A DNA stretch of 10,889 nt from Tenericutes bacterium HGW-Tenericutes-5. Lineage in GTDB: Bacteria > Bacillota_I > Bacilli_A > Izemoplasmatales > Hujiaoplasmataceae. The stretch spans positions 1 to 10,889 of the forward strand of contig PGXI01000044.1 of the NCBI GenBank assembly GCA_002839125.1, written 5' to 3'. This document shows positions 1 to 7,070 of the stretch, in pieces. The number at the start of each line of letters is the position of its first letter. Positions within the stretch are counted from its first letter, which is position 1. The notes below the pieces were generated by a model. That model did not search any database, was not told the origin of the DNA, and saw only the letters and a program-made list of their open reading frames with translations. A program made the position numbers and the translations under genes.

Positions 1-775
1 ACTAGGTTATTATAATGAGTTTTCAATGAAGTACACACCTAAAAAGTTTACTTTAGCATTATATAAAGCAGCACTTAATAAAGAAATCTGCACTTTCATC
101 TTGCTTGATGAAATGAATCTTTCAAGAATTGAATATTACTTCTCTGATTTCCTTTCTCTAATGGAAAACGAAGAAGGGCAAAGAGACATCAAATTAGTAA
201 ACATTAAACTAACAAAAAAAGAGAACGAAACAGAATCTGAGTATCTTGCTTTAGATTACAGCAACACCTTAAAAGTTCCAAGCAACGTCTGGTTTATCGG
301 TACAGCCAATAGAGATGAATCAACTTTCGTAATTTCCGATAAAGTATATGACCGTGCTCATACGATGAACTTTACAAAACGTGCGCCTAAGGTTAGAAAC
401 TACTCAGATCCAATCTCACAAAGATATTTTGATTACAACACAATTAACGAACTCTTCATAAAAGCAAAAAAAGAAGGCGATTTTGACGCTGAAAATAGCC
501 AATTGATCAAAAATGTTGAAACACTTTTAGCTCCATTCAACATTTCTTTTGGTAACCGTATCTTAAAACAAATCGAAGACTTCGTAAACATTTATAAAGC
601 TTGTTTCAAAGATAAAAACGTTGAAGACCAAGCTATAGAAAAAATCCTTTTAAGCAAAGTTGTTGCTAAATTAGAAGTAAAAGCCATCGATGATAAAGAA
701 AAACTGGAAATGGAATTCGAAAAACTAAACTTAAATCAATGCGTTGATTTCATCAGACGTCTTGATAACGAATAA
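1..775 (+). CDS. McrB-like AAA+ NTPase, 3' part (5'-truncated by window edge)
   Basis: The reading frame is open from base 2, so the gene starts outside the window; the Met codon at 26 is internal. About 257 residues are visible. A Walker B stretch, LLDEMNLSRIEYYFSDFLS (D and E codons at 107-112), is followed by the sensor region WFIGTANRDESTFVISDKVYDRA (about 290-358) with its conserved N and the arginine after D. This layout is typical of the AAA_5/McrB group, whose members are NTP-driven motors that load a nuclease partner onto modified or foreign DNA. The P-loop and any N-terminal DNA- or modification-reading domain lie upstream and cannot be judged. The stop codon TAA is 1 base from the start of the DUF2357-like gene, so the two are surely co-transcribed and probably translationally coupled. 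Asn codons here favour AAC, unlike most of the window. GTP versus ATP specificity is not readable. Assignment to the McrB-like group is firm; a restriction role is inferred. Confidence 0.85.
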   Translation, partial: LGYYNEFSMKYTPKKFTLALYKAALNKEICTFILLDEMNLSRIEYYFSDFLSLMENEEGQRDIKLVNIKLTKKENETESEYLALDYSNTLKVPSNVWFIGTANRDESTFVISDKVYDRAHTMNFTKRAPKVRNYSDPISQRYFDYNTINELFIKAKKEGDFDAENSQLIKNVETLLAPFNISFGNRILKQIEDFVNIYKACFKDKNVEDQAIEKILLSKVVAKLEVKAIDDKEKLEMEFEKLNLNQCVDFIRRLDNE

Positions 776-776
776 A

Positions 777-2339
777 ATGACTAAAGACCTAAAGAAAATA
801 AAAATCGAAGAATACAAACGTTTTTCTTCATTAATGGCAAGCATCCAAGATTTCGTTGACAAACATCAATCGATTTCTTACATTGAATTTGATTACTATG
901 TTGTTCATAACATGACACTCTTCTCAATCGAACCAGATTTCGATTTTGAAAAGCTAGAAAAAAACATTGAAAACATAAAAAAAGCCTTACCGGCTATAAA
1001 AAGAATCTTCAGTAAACCCATCATCATTCTAAAAGACAATGATGATGTTTTACCTGTAGAAAACGCGAGAATCATTAACCAGAATACGTTTCTACATTTG
1101 GCTAATCATAGCCAACATGTAGCCAATTTAACAAAAAGAGGGGTAAAACCGAGAAAACTATTAACTAGACTTTATGAAGATGATTATAGTATTTATGAGA
1201 ATATCATTTTTTGTAATACCGTTGATGAAGTAATGAGCTTAGTTAGAAAAAACCGGAGAACATTAGAAAATCTTCTCTATGCTAGTGATATCATGAGATT
1301 TAACCTACTAGAAAAGGTTAATCATGTAAAGTATTTCTTAGCTTTAGGAAAATTACATACGGGTTATATCAGAGATTTTAATCAATATCTTGTTTTAGCA
1401 AAAAAGACGCTACATGAACTATCATTTGTTAATCAAGCGATAACTCCGAGACTTTATAAACCTATTTATCAAAAAAACAAAAAGAGAAATAAGCATCTTA
1501 AACTTAAGAAAACCAATATCTTTTTAATGCAAAAAGATTATAAACAAGTTTATAAGATTCATAAATTTTTAATAGGTAATAAAGCCAATGAAGAACAAAT
1601 CGATGAAAATATTGATTTTGATTCATTAAGCAAAAATTACTTAAACTATGTTTTAATTTTAATGATCTTTGCTAGCGGACATTTTAACTTTGAAATCAAT
1701 CCTGAAACGAAGATGGACTTAACAAAACCAGATATTATCTTTAAGTTTAAGGATTGGACTCTTAATATCACCAATAATGATAAAGCAGAAGTGTTCTTAG
1801 CTTTTACTAAAGAAAAAACTTATAAAATAATGTTAACTAATTCCATCTATTCTCCTGAAGAAATAGGAAAAAAGAAGAAGTCATACTCGATTGATGAAAT
1901 CATCCCAATTAGTCCTTTTGAAAAAGAATATCTTGAAAGAAACGATATCTTCATTAACATGGAAGACATTGATTCTTTTAGACGACTCCAGCAAATTATT
2001 CTTAAAGGCATGGTTTATTCTGACACTTTAAGAAAAACATGTCCTTTCTGTGGTGGCAATCTTAGTCATGACCAAAGACATAATTATTATCAATGCGACG
2101 ATTGTATGATTCAAATAAAAGAAGGTTTCTGTGACGAAACTAATCAGAAATTCTTTTACACTCAAAATGCTAATCAAAAGAAAAATGTTCTTAAGAAATT
2201 TGATTTTGAATATGATAAAAAATGGTTTGAAGAAAAGCAGATTGAGTCACAAATGTATTTTAGAAATATAACAAAGATTAGTCAAAACAATGAGATTGTT
2301 TGTCCGCATTGTAATCATCTACATATATCTCAAAAATGA
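777..2339 (+). CDS. DUF2357/McrC-like partner protein with C-terminal zinc-ribbon cysteines
   Basis: This encodes 520 residues from the ATG at 777, one base after the upstream stop. An in-frame TTG at 744 would add 11 residues inside the upstream gene and has no ribosome-binding site, so 777 is preferred. The first half contains a helical DUF2357-type segment (around residues 105-165, including LLTRLYEDDYSIYEN and repeated basic helices). In that family the domain sits beside McrB-like motors, and a PD-(D/E)XK nuclease often follows. Here a PD pair is visible (P318-D319), but the expected E/D-x-K on the next strand is not, so the nuclease looks degenerate or very divergent. The C-terminus carries C422-x2-C425, C440-x2-C443 and a last CPHCNHLH motif (C509, C512, H515, H517), likely zinc-binding. 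If TGA were read as Trp the protein would extend 13 residues to a TAA at 2377. Its role as effector or adaptor of the McrB-like motor is inferred. Confidence 0.75.
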   Translation: MTKDLKKIKIEEYKRFSSLMASIQDFVDKHQSISYIEFDYYVVHNMTLFSIEPDFDFEKLEKNIENIKKALPAIKRIFSKPIIILKDNDDVLPVENARIINQNTFLHLANHSQHVANLTKRGVKPRKLLTRLYEDDYSIYENIIFCNTVDEVMSLVRKNRRTLENLLYASDIMRFNLLEKVNHVKYFLALGKLHTGYIRDFNQYLVLAKKTLHELSFVNQAITPRLYKPIYQKNKKRNKHLKLKKTNIFLMQKDYKQVYKIHKFLIGNKANEEQIDENIDFDSLSKNYLNYVLILMIFASGHFNFEINPETKMDLTKPDIIFKFKDWTLNITNNDKAEVFLAFTKEKTYKIMLTNSIYSPEEIGKKKKSYSIDEIIPISPFEKEYLERNDIFINMEDIDSFRRLQQIILKGMVYSDTLRKTCPFCGGNLSHDQRHNYYQCDDCMIQIKEGFCDETNQKFFYTQNANQKKNVLKKFDFEYDKKWFEEKQIESQMYFRNITKISQNNEIVCPHCNHLHISQK

Positions 2340-2352
2340 AAGGTTTATCAAT

Positions 2353-3039
2353 ATGAATATCAATGACAGAATCATTAAACATTATTTAAGTAACGTCTAT
2401 TTTATTAATGGTACTGCTTACGCTGGCAAATCAACTATCTGTAAAATGTTAGCTGAAAAATATAATATGATTCATTGTGAAGAAAATTATAAATTCGGTG
2501 ATTTTTTGAAACTTACCACAAAGGAAACTCATCCTAATATGAACTATTTTAATACGATGAGTTCTTGGGAAGAGTTTGTCACAAGAAGTAAAGAAGATTA
2601 TGCTGATTGATTAGATAACACCTCTAAAGAACAGATAGAGTTTGAAATAGTAGAACTTCTTTCCATCGCAAAAGATAGATTAGTTATCGTAGATACAAAT
2701 CTACCTCATGAAGTTTTAGAAAGAATCAGTGACAGAAACAGGGTATGTTATATGGTAACCACTCCAGAAATCTCTACAAATGAATGGTTTAACCGGATGG
2801 ATAAAGAAAAACAGTTTCTTCTGGATGTAATCAAAAAAACTGACAAACCTGAAGAAAACTTGAAAAAGTTTAAAGAAACTTTAACCTATGCTAACCGTCA
2901 GGAAGTAGTAGAACGTTTTACGAAATCAGGATTTTTCTATCTTGTTAGAGAAACGGTAGAAGACGATATTTTAGAGAAATTTAAACAGGTTGAAGAGCAT
3001 TTTGGATTATCCAATAAACAGAAAAAGAATGAGAATTAG
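2353..3039 (+). pseudogene. Small P-loop kinase-like (AAA_33-type) gene interrupted by one in-frame TGA
   Basis: The frame is open for 228 codons except for a TGA at codon 86 (2608-2610). The start is ATG 2353, with GAAAGG at 2338-2343 nine bases upstream; an ATG at 2290 in the same frame lies inside the preceding gene and is rejected. The N-terminus has a Walker A-like loop GTAYAGKST (residues 20-28), followed by AEKYNMIHCEENY. After the TGA the frame continues with a hydrophobic strand ending in aspartate (RLVIVDTNL), the F-x-x-R-x-x-x-E-K-Q-F helix and a C-terminal region ending HFGLSNKQKKNEN. As I recall this unnamed Firmicutes family (nucleotide- or small-molecule-kinase-like, substrate unknown), the equivalent position carries tryptophan (motif like EEYDAW), so a single TGG-to-TGA change explains the stop. 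There is no other damage. It may therefore be a very recent pseudogene, a recoded gene, or an intact gene in a UGA=Trp code. It is the last gene of the McrB-like operon. Confidence 0.7.
2608..2610 (+). other. In-frame TGA codon inside the kinase-like gene
   Basis: TGA follows the codons for D-Y-A-D, and the same frame remains open for another 142 codons to the TAG at 3037-3039. All 12 tryptophans I count in the other codons of the window's genes, including two in this gene, use TGG. The only other TGA codons at gene ends are at 2337-2339 and 10444-10446. I see no strong selenocysteine-insertion stem-loop immediately after it, and the family is not known to use selenocysteine. Confidence 0.85.
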
Positions 3040-3058
3040 TCTCATTCTTTTGTTTTTT
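3023..3058. terminator. Bidirectional intrinsic terminator between the kinase-like and U32 genes
   Basis: A perfect 12-bp stem pairs 3023-3034 (AAAAGAATGAGA) with 3040-3051 (TCTCATTCTTTT). The loop is ATTAG, and a T-rich run follows to 3058. The TAG stop of the kinase-like gene lies within the loop. On the opposite strand the same hairpin follows directly after the U32 stop codon, so it can end both convergent transcripts. Confidence 0.85.
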
Positions 3059-5411
3059 AAAAATCTTCAGCTACTTTTGTAATATATCTTCCTTTTGTGT
3101 ATTTATCTATCCCTAAGTTAAATGGTAGCTTATTAATAGCATTTTGATAAGCCTTGATGATTTTAACTGTTTCTTCATAACTTTCAGTTGTGAAGTTCAA
3201 TCGTAAATTATAGATTCCATTTTGAATTAGATCAAAAACATAATCAATCAAAACCAACGGTCTAGAGTGCATTATTTTTATATTGCACAAACCGTCATTA
3301 ATCAATGGGTACAATTCATCTTTTCGGTCTTTTAAGTAATACTGATTCTTATAACAAAGCATACAGCCAACATTGGTTCCATAACTCTTGGCGATTGGAC
3401 AATACTTTGAAATCATCAACTCTTCTCTACCATAAACTACTTTTTCCAAGTTTGGAGAGGTTTTGAATGTATCGAAGTAATTTTTCACTATATTATCTAA
3501 TATATATTGATTAGTTTCAGATGATAAAGTTATTCTTTCTACACCATTCAAATGAAGAAGGTGGATAGAGTAAATGTTGGTGACATTCATAAATTCATCA
3601 GTGAATATTCTTGAGAATTTCTCTTTTTCGTTTAATAGACCTACTTCAGATATGACTGTTTCTTTATATTGTTTATAATCAGCAAAAGGATTGATTCTTC
3701 TTTGTCTTCTAGTGATTTTCGTATCTTTATAAGTGTCGTTTTTTATAGTTAGATTAGCATCTAAATATATCTCTTTGATGCCTGAATTTATAGCGGCTTC
3801 AAATTGTTCGGTATTATTAACTGAAACAATAAGATTAGGTTTATCTTCGATATTCAAGTCAATATTTTTAGAAAAACTATAATCAACTATCTTTCTCTCT
3901 GGTCTTTTTATTCTCTCAGCGATTATTTTTTCAATTAATTTTCTTCTTAATTCATTAATTACTTTAACGGGTATAAAACCTAATTCATTGGATTTAATTT
4001 CCAGTTTTTCAAAGGCAAAAGGTGTATTGCCAAGTTTGTAAAAATGCTCAGATAGATTTTCCTTAGTGATTGGTTGGTTTTTAGCTTCAGGAATTAAAAA
4101 CTCGCTTTCAACGAAATAAAGGTTGTTTAGTTCGTCGACAACTTCAACAGATAGTCTATTGTTTAGATATGCGTTTACAGTTCCTTTTAATGGGATAGAA
4201 GTGTAATCTTCCTTCAAATAGACTGAAAGTGTATTTTCTAGCTCGCTATCAGATGTTTTAACAACAACTGATCCAACTTCAACTGGATCTTTAGAATCTA
4301 AAACTACGACTTCTCCACTAAATGCTTGAGATATTACCATATCATTCTTACTGATTCTGGATACGGTCATTCCACATTCTTTATTGCTAATGAATTTGAT
4401 TCCGTCATTAACACTTAAAGAATCATTTAATAATACAGTCACTTTACCCCTATTAAAATTAATAACTTTTCCAATTGTAACGCCAACATGATTTGGTTTA
4501 TCGCTATTAACAATTTCTTTAGGGGTTTCGTTAAATAAAAAACCTTTAGTTTGCCCGCGATTGAATACTTTTGTTAGTTTCTCTTTTTCATTTTCGTTAT
4601 CTATTTCTTGATTGTTATAATAACTATCGATTAAATTTCGATAAGATTTGACTGACTGAACAACATACTCAGGCTTTCTCATTCTTCCTTCGATTTTTAA
4701 GGAATCGATTCCAAGTTCAATCAATGCTTCTAAATGATCAATTGTGATCAAATCTTTGGCCGATAACAAATAGCTCTTGTTTTCAATTAGTTCATCTTCT
4801 TTATAAAGCTCATATGGTAAGCGACAACTCTGGGCACATTCGCCTCGATTGCCGCTCCTACCACCAATCATGGAACTAAAATAACAATTTCCGGAATAAG
4901 AAATACATAAAGCGCCATGGATAAAAACTTCCAGTTCGATATCGACATTTTCTTTGATGTGTTTGATCTCCTCAATAGAAGTTTCTCTGGCAAGGATGAT
5001 TCTTTTTACGCCGATAGATTTCAAGAATTTAGCTTGTTCTACATTTAGTGTGTTCATCTGGGTTGAGGCATGTAAATCAGTATTTGGATAACGTTTTGAA
5101 AAAATTTCTAAAACGCCTAAATCTTGAATGATTAAAGCATCAACATGGTTCTTAACCAAAATATCCGCATACTCAATCAAAGCAGGTATTTCGTCATCAT
5201 AAACAAGCGTATTTAAAGTTACATAGACTAATACATTTCTTAAATGAGCGTATTTAATCATTTCAATGATTTCTTCAACTTCAAAATTCTGAGCGAAAGA
5301 TCTCGCCCCAAATTTTTTGCCAGCTAAATAAACCGCGTTACACCCGGCATTAATAGCTCCTATGAATGATAAACGATCTCCGGCTGGAGACAATAACTCT
5401 ACTTGTTTCAT
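3057..5411 (-). CDS. U32 peptidase-family protein, RlhA-like (DUF3656 type), probable RNA hydroxylation enzyme
   Basis: This encodes 784 residues. ATG at 5411 is preceded on the minus strand by GAGGTG (5417-5422) with a 5-base spacer. The N-terminal third is the U32 TIM-barrel-like domain, opening with LLSPAGD and carrying the family signature around residues 161-180 with C169 and C176. C192 and C196 follow in GECAQSCRLPY; these four cysteines are the set thought to hold an iron-sulfur cluster in U32 RNA-hydroxylation proteins. The middle part resembles DUF3656 with beta-barrel-like segments. The C-terminal part returns to a barrel-like domain with YGREELMISKYCP and further cysteines C671, C683, C686 and C709. 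Escherichia coli RlhA (YdcP) has U32 plus DUF3656 and is needed for 5-hydroxycytidine 2501 in 23S rRNA; longer Firmicutes proteins of about 780 residues match this one in size. TrhP-type tRNA hydroxylation proteins are shorter relatives. The family is certain; the RNA target is inferred. It is a single gene with terminators and a promoter of its own. Confidence 0.85.
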   Translation of the reverse strand: MKQVELLSPAGDRLSFIGAINAGCNAVYLAGKKFGARSFAQNFEVEEIIEMIKYAHLRNVLVYVTLNTLVYDDEIPALIEYADILVKNHVDALIIQDLGVLEIFSKRYPNTDLHASTQMNTLNVEQAKFLKSIGVKRIILARETSIEEIKHIKENVDIELEVFIHGALCISYSGNCYFSSMIGGRSGNRGECAQSCRLPYELYKEDELIENKSYLLSAKDLITIDHLEALIELGIDSLKIEGRMRKPEYVVQSVKSYRNLIDSYYNNQEIDNENEKEKLTKVFNRGQTKGFLFNETPKEIVNSDKPNHVGVTIGKVINFNRGKVTVLLNDSLSVNDGIKFISNKECGMTVSRISKNDMVISQAFSGEVVVLDSKDPVEVGSVVVKTSDSELENTLSVYLKEDYTSIPLKGTVNAYLNNRLSVEVVDELNNLYFVESEFLIPEAKNQPITKENLSEHFYKLGNTPFAFEKLEIKSNELGFIPVKVINELRRKLIEKIIAERIKRPERKIVDYSFSKNIDLNIEDKPNLIVSVNNTEQFEAAINSGIKEIYLDANLTIKNDTYKDTKITRRQRRINPFADYKQYKETVISEVGLLNEKEKFSRIFTDEFMNVTNIYSIHLLHLNGVERITLSSETNQYILDNIVKNYFDTFKTSPNLEKVVYGREELMISKYCPIAKSYGTNVGCMLCYKNQYYLKDRKDELYPLINDGLCNIKIMHSRPLVLIDYVFDLIQNGIYNLRLNFTTESYEETVKIIKAYQNAINKLPFNLGIDKYTKGRYITKVAEDF

Positions 5412-5440
5412 TAATACACCTCGATATTTTTACCACTATA

Positions 5441-5446
5441 ATTATA
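5441..5446 (-). promoter_or_regulatory. Probable -10 box for the U32 gene
   Basis: On the minus strand this reads TATAAT, about 30 bases upstream of the U32 start. No convincing -35 hexamer is seen at 16-18 bases. The surroundings are so AT-rich that chance matches are easy, so this is a weak call. Confidence 0.4.
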
Positions 5447-5500
5447 TCATTTATTTATAATTAATTATTAAAAATGTTTTTTGACTTTATTAAAAATAAA

Positions 5501-5533
5501 TTGGTTTTTTAAAATATGATTTTGTATTATAAT
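5501..5533 (+). promoter_or_regulatory. Probable promoter of the YitT-acetyltransferase operon
   Basis: A -35-like TTGGTT (5501-5506) is followed after 18 bases by TATTAT (5525-5530). An overlapping TATAAT is present at 5528-5533 with a longer spacer. It lies 30-40 bases before the YitT start in a divergent gap of 153 bases. The GGAGG at 5551-5555 is the ribosome-binding site. Confidence 0.45.
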
Positions 5534-5564
5534 TATTATGTCGTAAAAATGGAGGTAAATTATT

Positions 5565-6413
5565 ATGAAAAGGAAAATTAAAGAATATTTTTTACTAAAC
5601 TTAGGTATTATCATGGTTTCTGCGGGTCTTTACTTCTTTTTAATGCCAAGTAATCTCGCAGTTGGTGGTGCTAATGGTTTAGCGATAGTCATAAATAACT
5701 TTTTACCAGTACTACCAGTAGGGATAATAATGATTGGGATTAATTTAATATTATTTGTAATTGCGTTTATTCTTATCGGTAAAGCTTTTGGGGTAAAAAC
5801 CATCTACTCCAGTTTCGCTGTTTCGTTAATTATTTTTATGTTGGAAAAACTTGTTCCTGTAACTGAGCCTTTAGTAGGTGATATTGCTTTAGAGTTAATC
5901 TTTGGGATTATCATTGCCGGTAGCGGTATGGGCATTGTCTTTAATCAAAACGCTTCAACCGGCGGAACCGATATTACCGCGAAAATCTTACATAAATTCT
6001 TCCATATTGATTTAGGCAAAGGCGTCTTTATTTCCGATATTCTAATCACTTTTTTGGCTGGTTTTGCCTTTGGCGCAAAGCTTGCGATGTACGCAGCACT
6101 TGGGGTTTTAATCAATGCATTTGTAATTGATTATATTATCGAAGGCTTTAATCTAAAAAAAGAAGTAACGATAATAAGTGAAAAATATGAAGAGATAAAA
6201 GAGTTTATCATCAAAGAACTTGATCGAGGTTTCACTGCTTATTACGGTGAAGGCGGATTTTCTGAACAAAAAAGGAATATTATTGTCGTTGTAATCAATA
6301 AAAGAGAGTTTTTAAAATTAAGAGCATTTATCAACAAATTAGATGCTAATGTGTTCTTAACTATTAACAATACTCATGAAGTGTATGGAGAAGGATTTAA
6401 TAAACTTCAGTAG
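5565..6413 (+). CDS. YitT family membrane protein (YitT_membrane plus DUF2179)
   Basis: This encodes 282 residues. ATG 5565 has a strong GGAGG at 5551-5555 nine bases upstream. The N-terminal two thirds hold about five to six hydrophobic segments (roughly residues 8-30, 42-73, 78-97, 105-128, 148-172 and 174-192). Family motifs are visible: GLYFFLMPSNLAVGGANGLA near the start, and NQNASTGGTDI (about 127-137) before the second half. The C-terminal 85 residues, starting around KKEVTIISEKYEEI, form the soluble DUF2179 domain with the ending NNTHEVYGEGF. Members are common in Firmicutes in many copies; their transported substrate or partner is not established. It is the first gene of a two-gene operon, 14 bases ahead of the acetyltransferase gene. 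The family assignment is secure and the function unknown. Confidence 0.93.
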   Translation: MKRKIKEYFLLNLGIIMVSAGLYFFLMPSNLAVGGANGLAIVINNFLPVLPVGIIMIGINLILFVIAFILIGKAFGVKTIYSSFAVSLIIFMLEKLVPVTEPLVGDIALELIFGIIIAGSGMGIVFNQNASTGGTDITAKILHKFFHIDLGKGVFISDILITFLAGFAFGAKLAMYAALGVLINAFVIDYIIEGFNLKKEVTIISEKYEEIKEFIIKELDRGFTAYYGEGGFSEQKRNIIVVVINKREFLKLRAFINKLDANVFLTINNTHEVYGEGFNKLQ

Positions 6414-6427
6414 AAAGGCTAAAAAAC

Positions 6428-7054
6428 ATGAGCGAAAGAGAAAGAATGTTAAGTGGAGAACTTTATTATTCTCCAGATCAAGAGTTAGCGCAGATGCATA
6501 TAAAGTGTCATGAAATTCTTGATGAGTTCAATCAAACAAAATTCAATGATTTTAAAACCAGAGAAATCCTTGCGCACAAATTGTTTAATAGTGTAGGTGA
6601 GAATTGTTTCATCAACAAACCTTTTTATTGCGATTATGGAGTGAATATCACTGTAGGAAAAAACTTCTACGCGAATTTCAATTGCATAATTCTTGATGTA
6701 AATGAAGTTGCAATTGGTGATAACGTTATGTTTGCGCCTAATGTAAATATCTATACAGCTACTCATCCGATTGATAAAGATGTTAGAAATTCATACCTAG
6801 AGTATGGTAAAAAGATAATTATCGGAAATGATGTTTGGATAGGTGGAAATGTCGTGATTAATCCGGGAGTCTCAATCGGTGATGGGTCTATTATTGGAGC
6901 TGGTTCAGTTGTGACAAAATCTATACCATCTGGTGTGGTTGCCGCTGGCAATCCTGGTAAGATTATCCGCAAAATCACAAATGAAGATAAAGTCTATTGG
7001 CAACAAAAAAAAGAAGAATATTATACTAAGAAGAAAGAAGAAGCATTGGATTAA
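6428..7054 (+). CDS. Maltose/galactoside O-acetyltransferase-like protein (LacA/Maa family)
   Basis: This encodes 208 residues, close to LacA (about 203) and Maa (about 185). ATG 6428 has GAAAGG at 6413-6418 with a 9-base spacer. It opens with the N-terminal Mac domain (MLSGELYYSPDQEL; residues 8-60), followed by left-handed beta-helix hexapeptide repeats (about 55-180: ITVGKN, VAIGDN, IIIGND, VSIGDG, SIIGAG). The catalytic histidine is H113 in YTATHP, N84 is the probable acceptor-site Asn, and W137 sits in DVWIGG near the acetyl-CoA site. The end, VVAAGNPGKIIRKI, is the usual final coil before a charged tail. The enzyme acetylates sugar hydroxyls using acetyl-CoA in the cytoplasm and works as a trimer in the family; the true sugar is unknown. 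It follows yitT by 14 bases and is probably co-transcribed. The unusual Lys/Glu-rich tail (KKEEYYTKKKEEALD) is partly encoded within the terminator stem. Confidence 0.93.
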   Translation: MSERERMLSGELYYSPDQELAQMHIKCHEILDEFNQTKFNDFKTREILAHKLFNSVGENCFINKPFYCDYGVNITVGKNFYANFNCIILDVNEVAIGDNVMFAPNVNIYTATHPIDKDVRNSYLEYGKKIIIGNDVWIGGNVVINPGVSIGDGSIIGAGSVVTKSIPSGVVAAGNPGKIIRKITNEDKVYWQQKKEEYYTKKKEEALD

Positions 7055-7070
7055 TCCAATACTTCTTTTA
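7038..7070. terminator. Bidirectional palindromic terminator between acetyltransferase and antiporter genes
   Basis: The core ATTGGATTAATCCAAT (7045-7060) is a perfect 16-base palindrome. Beyond one C/A mismatch (7044/7061) it is extended by AAGAAG (7038-7043) pairing with CTTCTT (7062-7067), then a short T run. The acetyltransferase stop TAA (7052-7054) sits at the centre, and the antiporter stop (7068-7070, minus strand) immediately follows. It can serve both convergent genes. Confidence 0.75.

Noticed and set aside
744..776. Upstream TTG start for the DUF2357-like gene
   Set aside because: It lies inside the McrB-like gene with no ribosome-binding site; ATG 777 directly after the upstream stop fits better.
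2290..2352. Upstream ATG for the kinase-like gene
   Set aside because: It overlaps the zinc-motif end of the preceding gene, while ATG 2353 has a well-spaced GAAAGG and keeps the P-loop near the N-terminus.
2611..2700. Selenocysteine insertion at the TGA
   Set aside because: No convincing SECIS-type hairpin directly after the codon, and the surrounding sequence has no redox-type motif; tryptophan fits the recalled family pattern better.
2752..3039. Separate small protein of 95 residues
   Set aside because: It is in the same frame as the kinase-like gene and has no ribosome-binding site; it is the C-terminal half after the TGA.
6485..6978. Minus-strand open frames opposite the acetyltransferase gene
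   Set aside because: They are antisense to a clear family gene, lack ribosome-binding sites, and have compositions expected of shadow frames.
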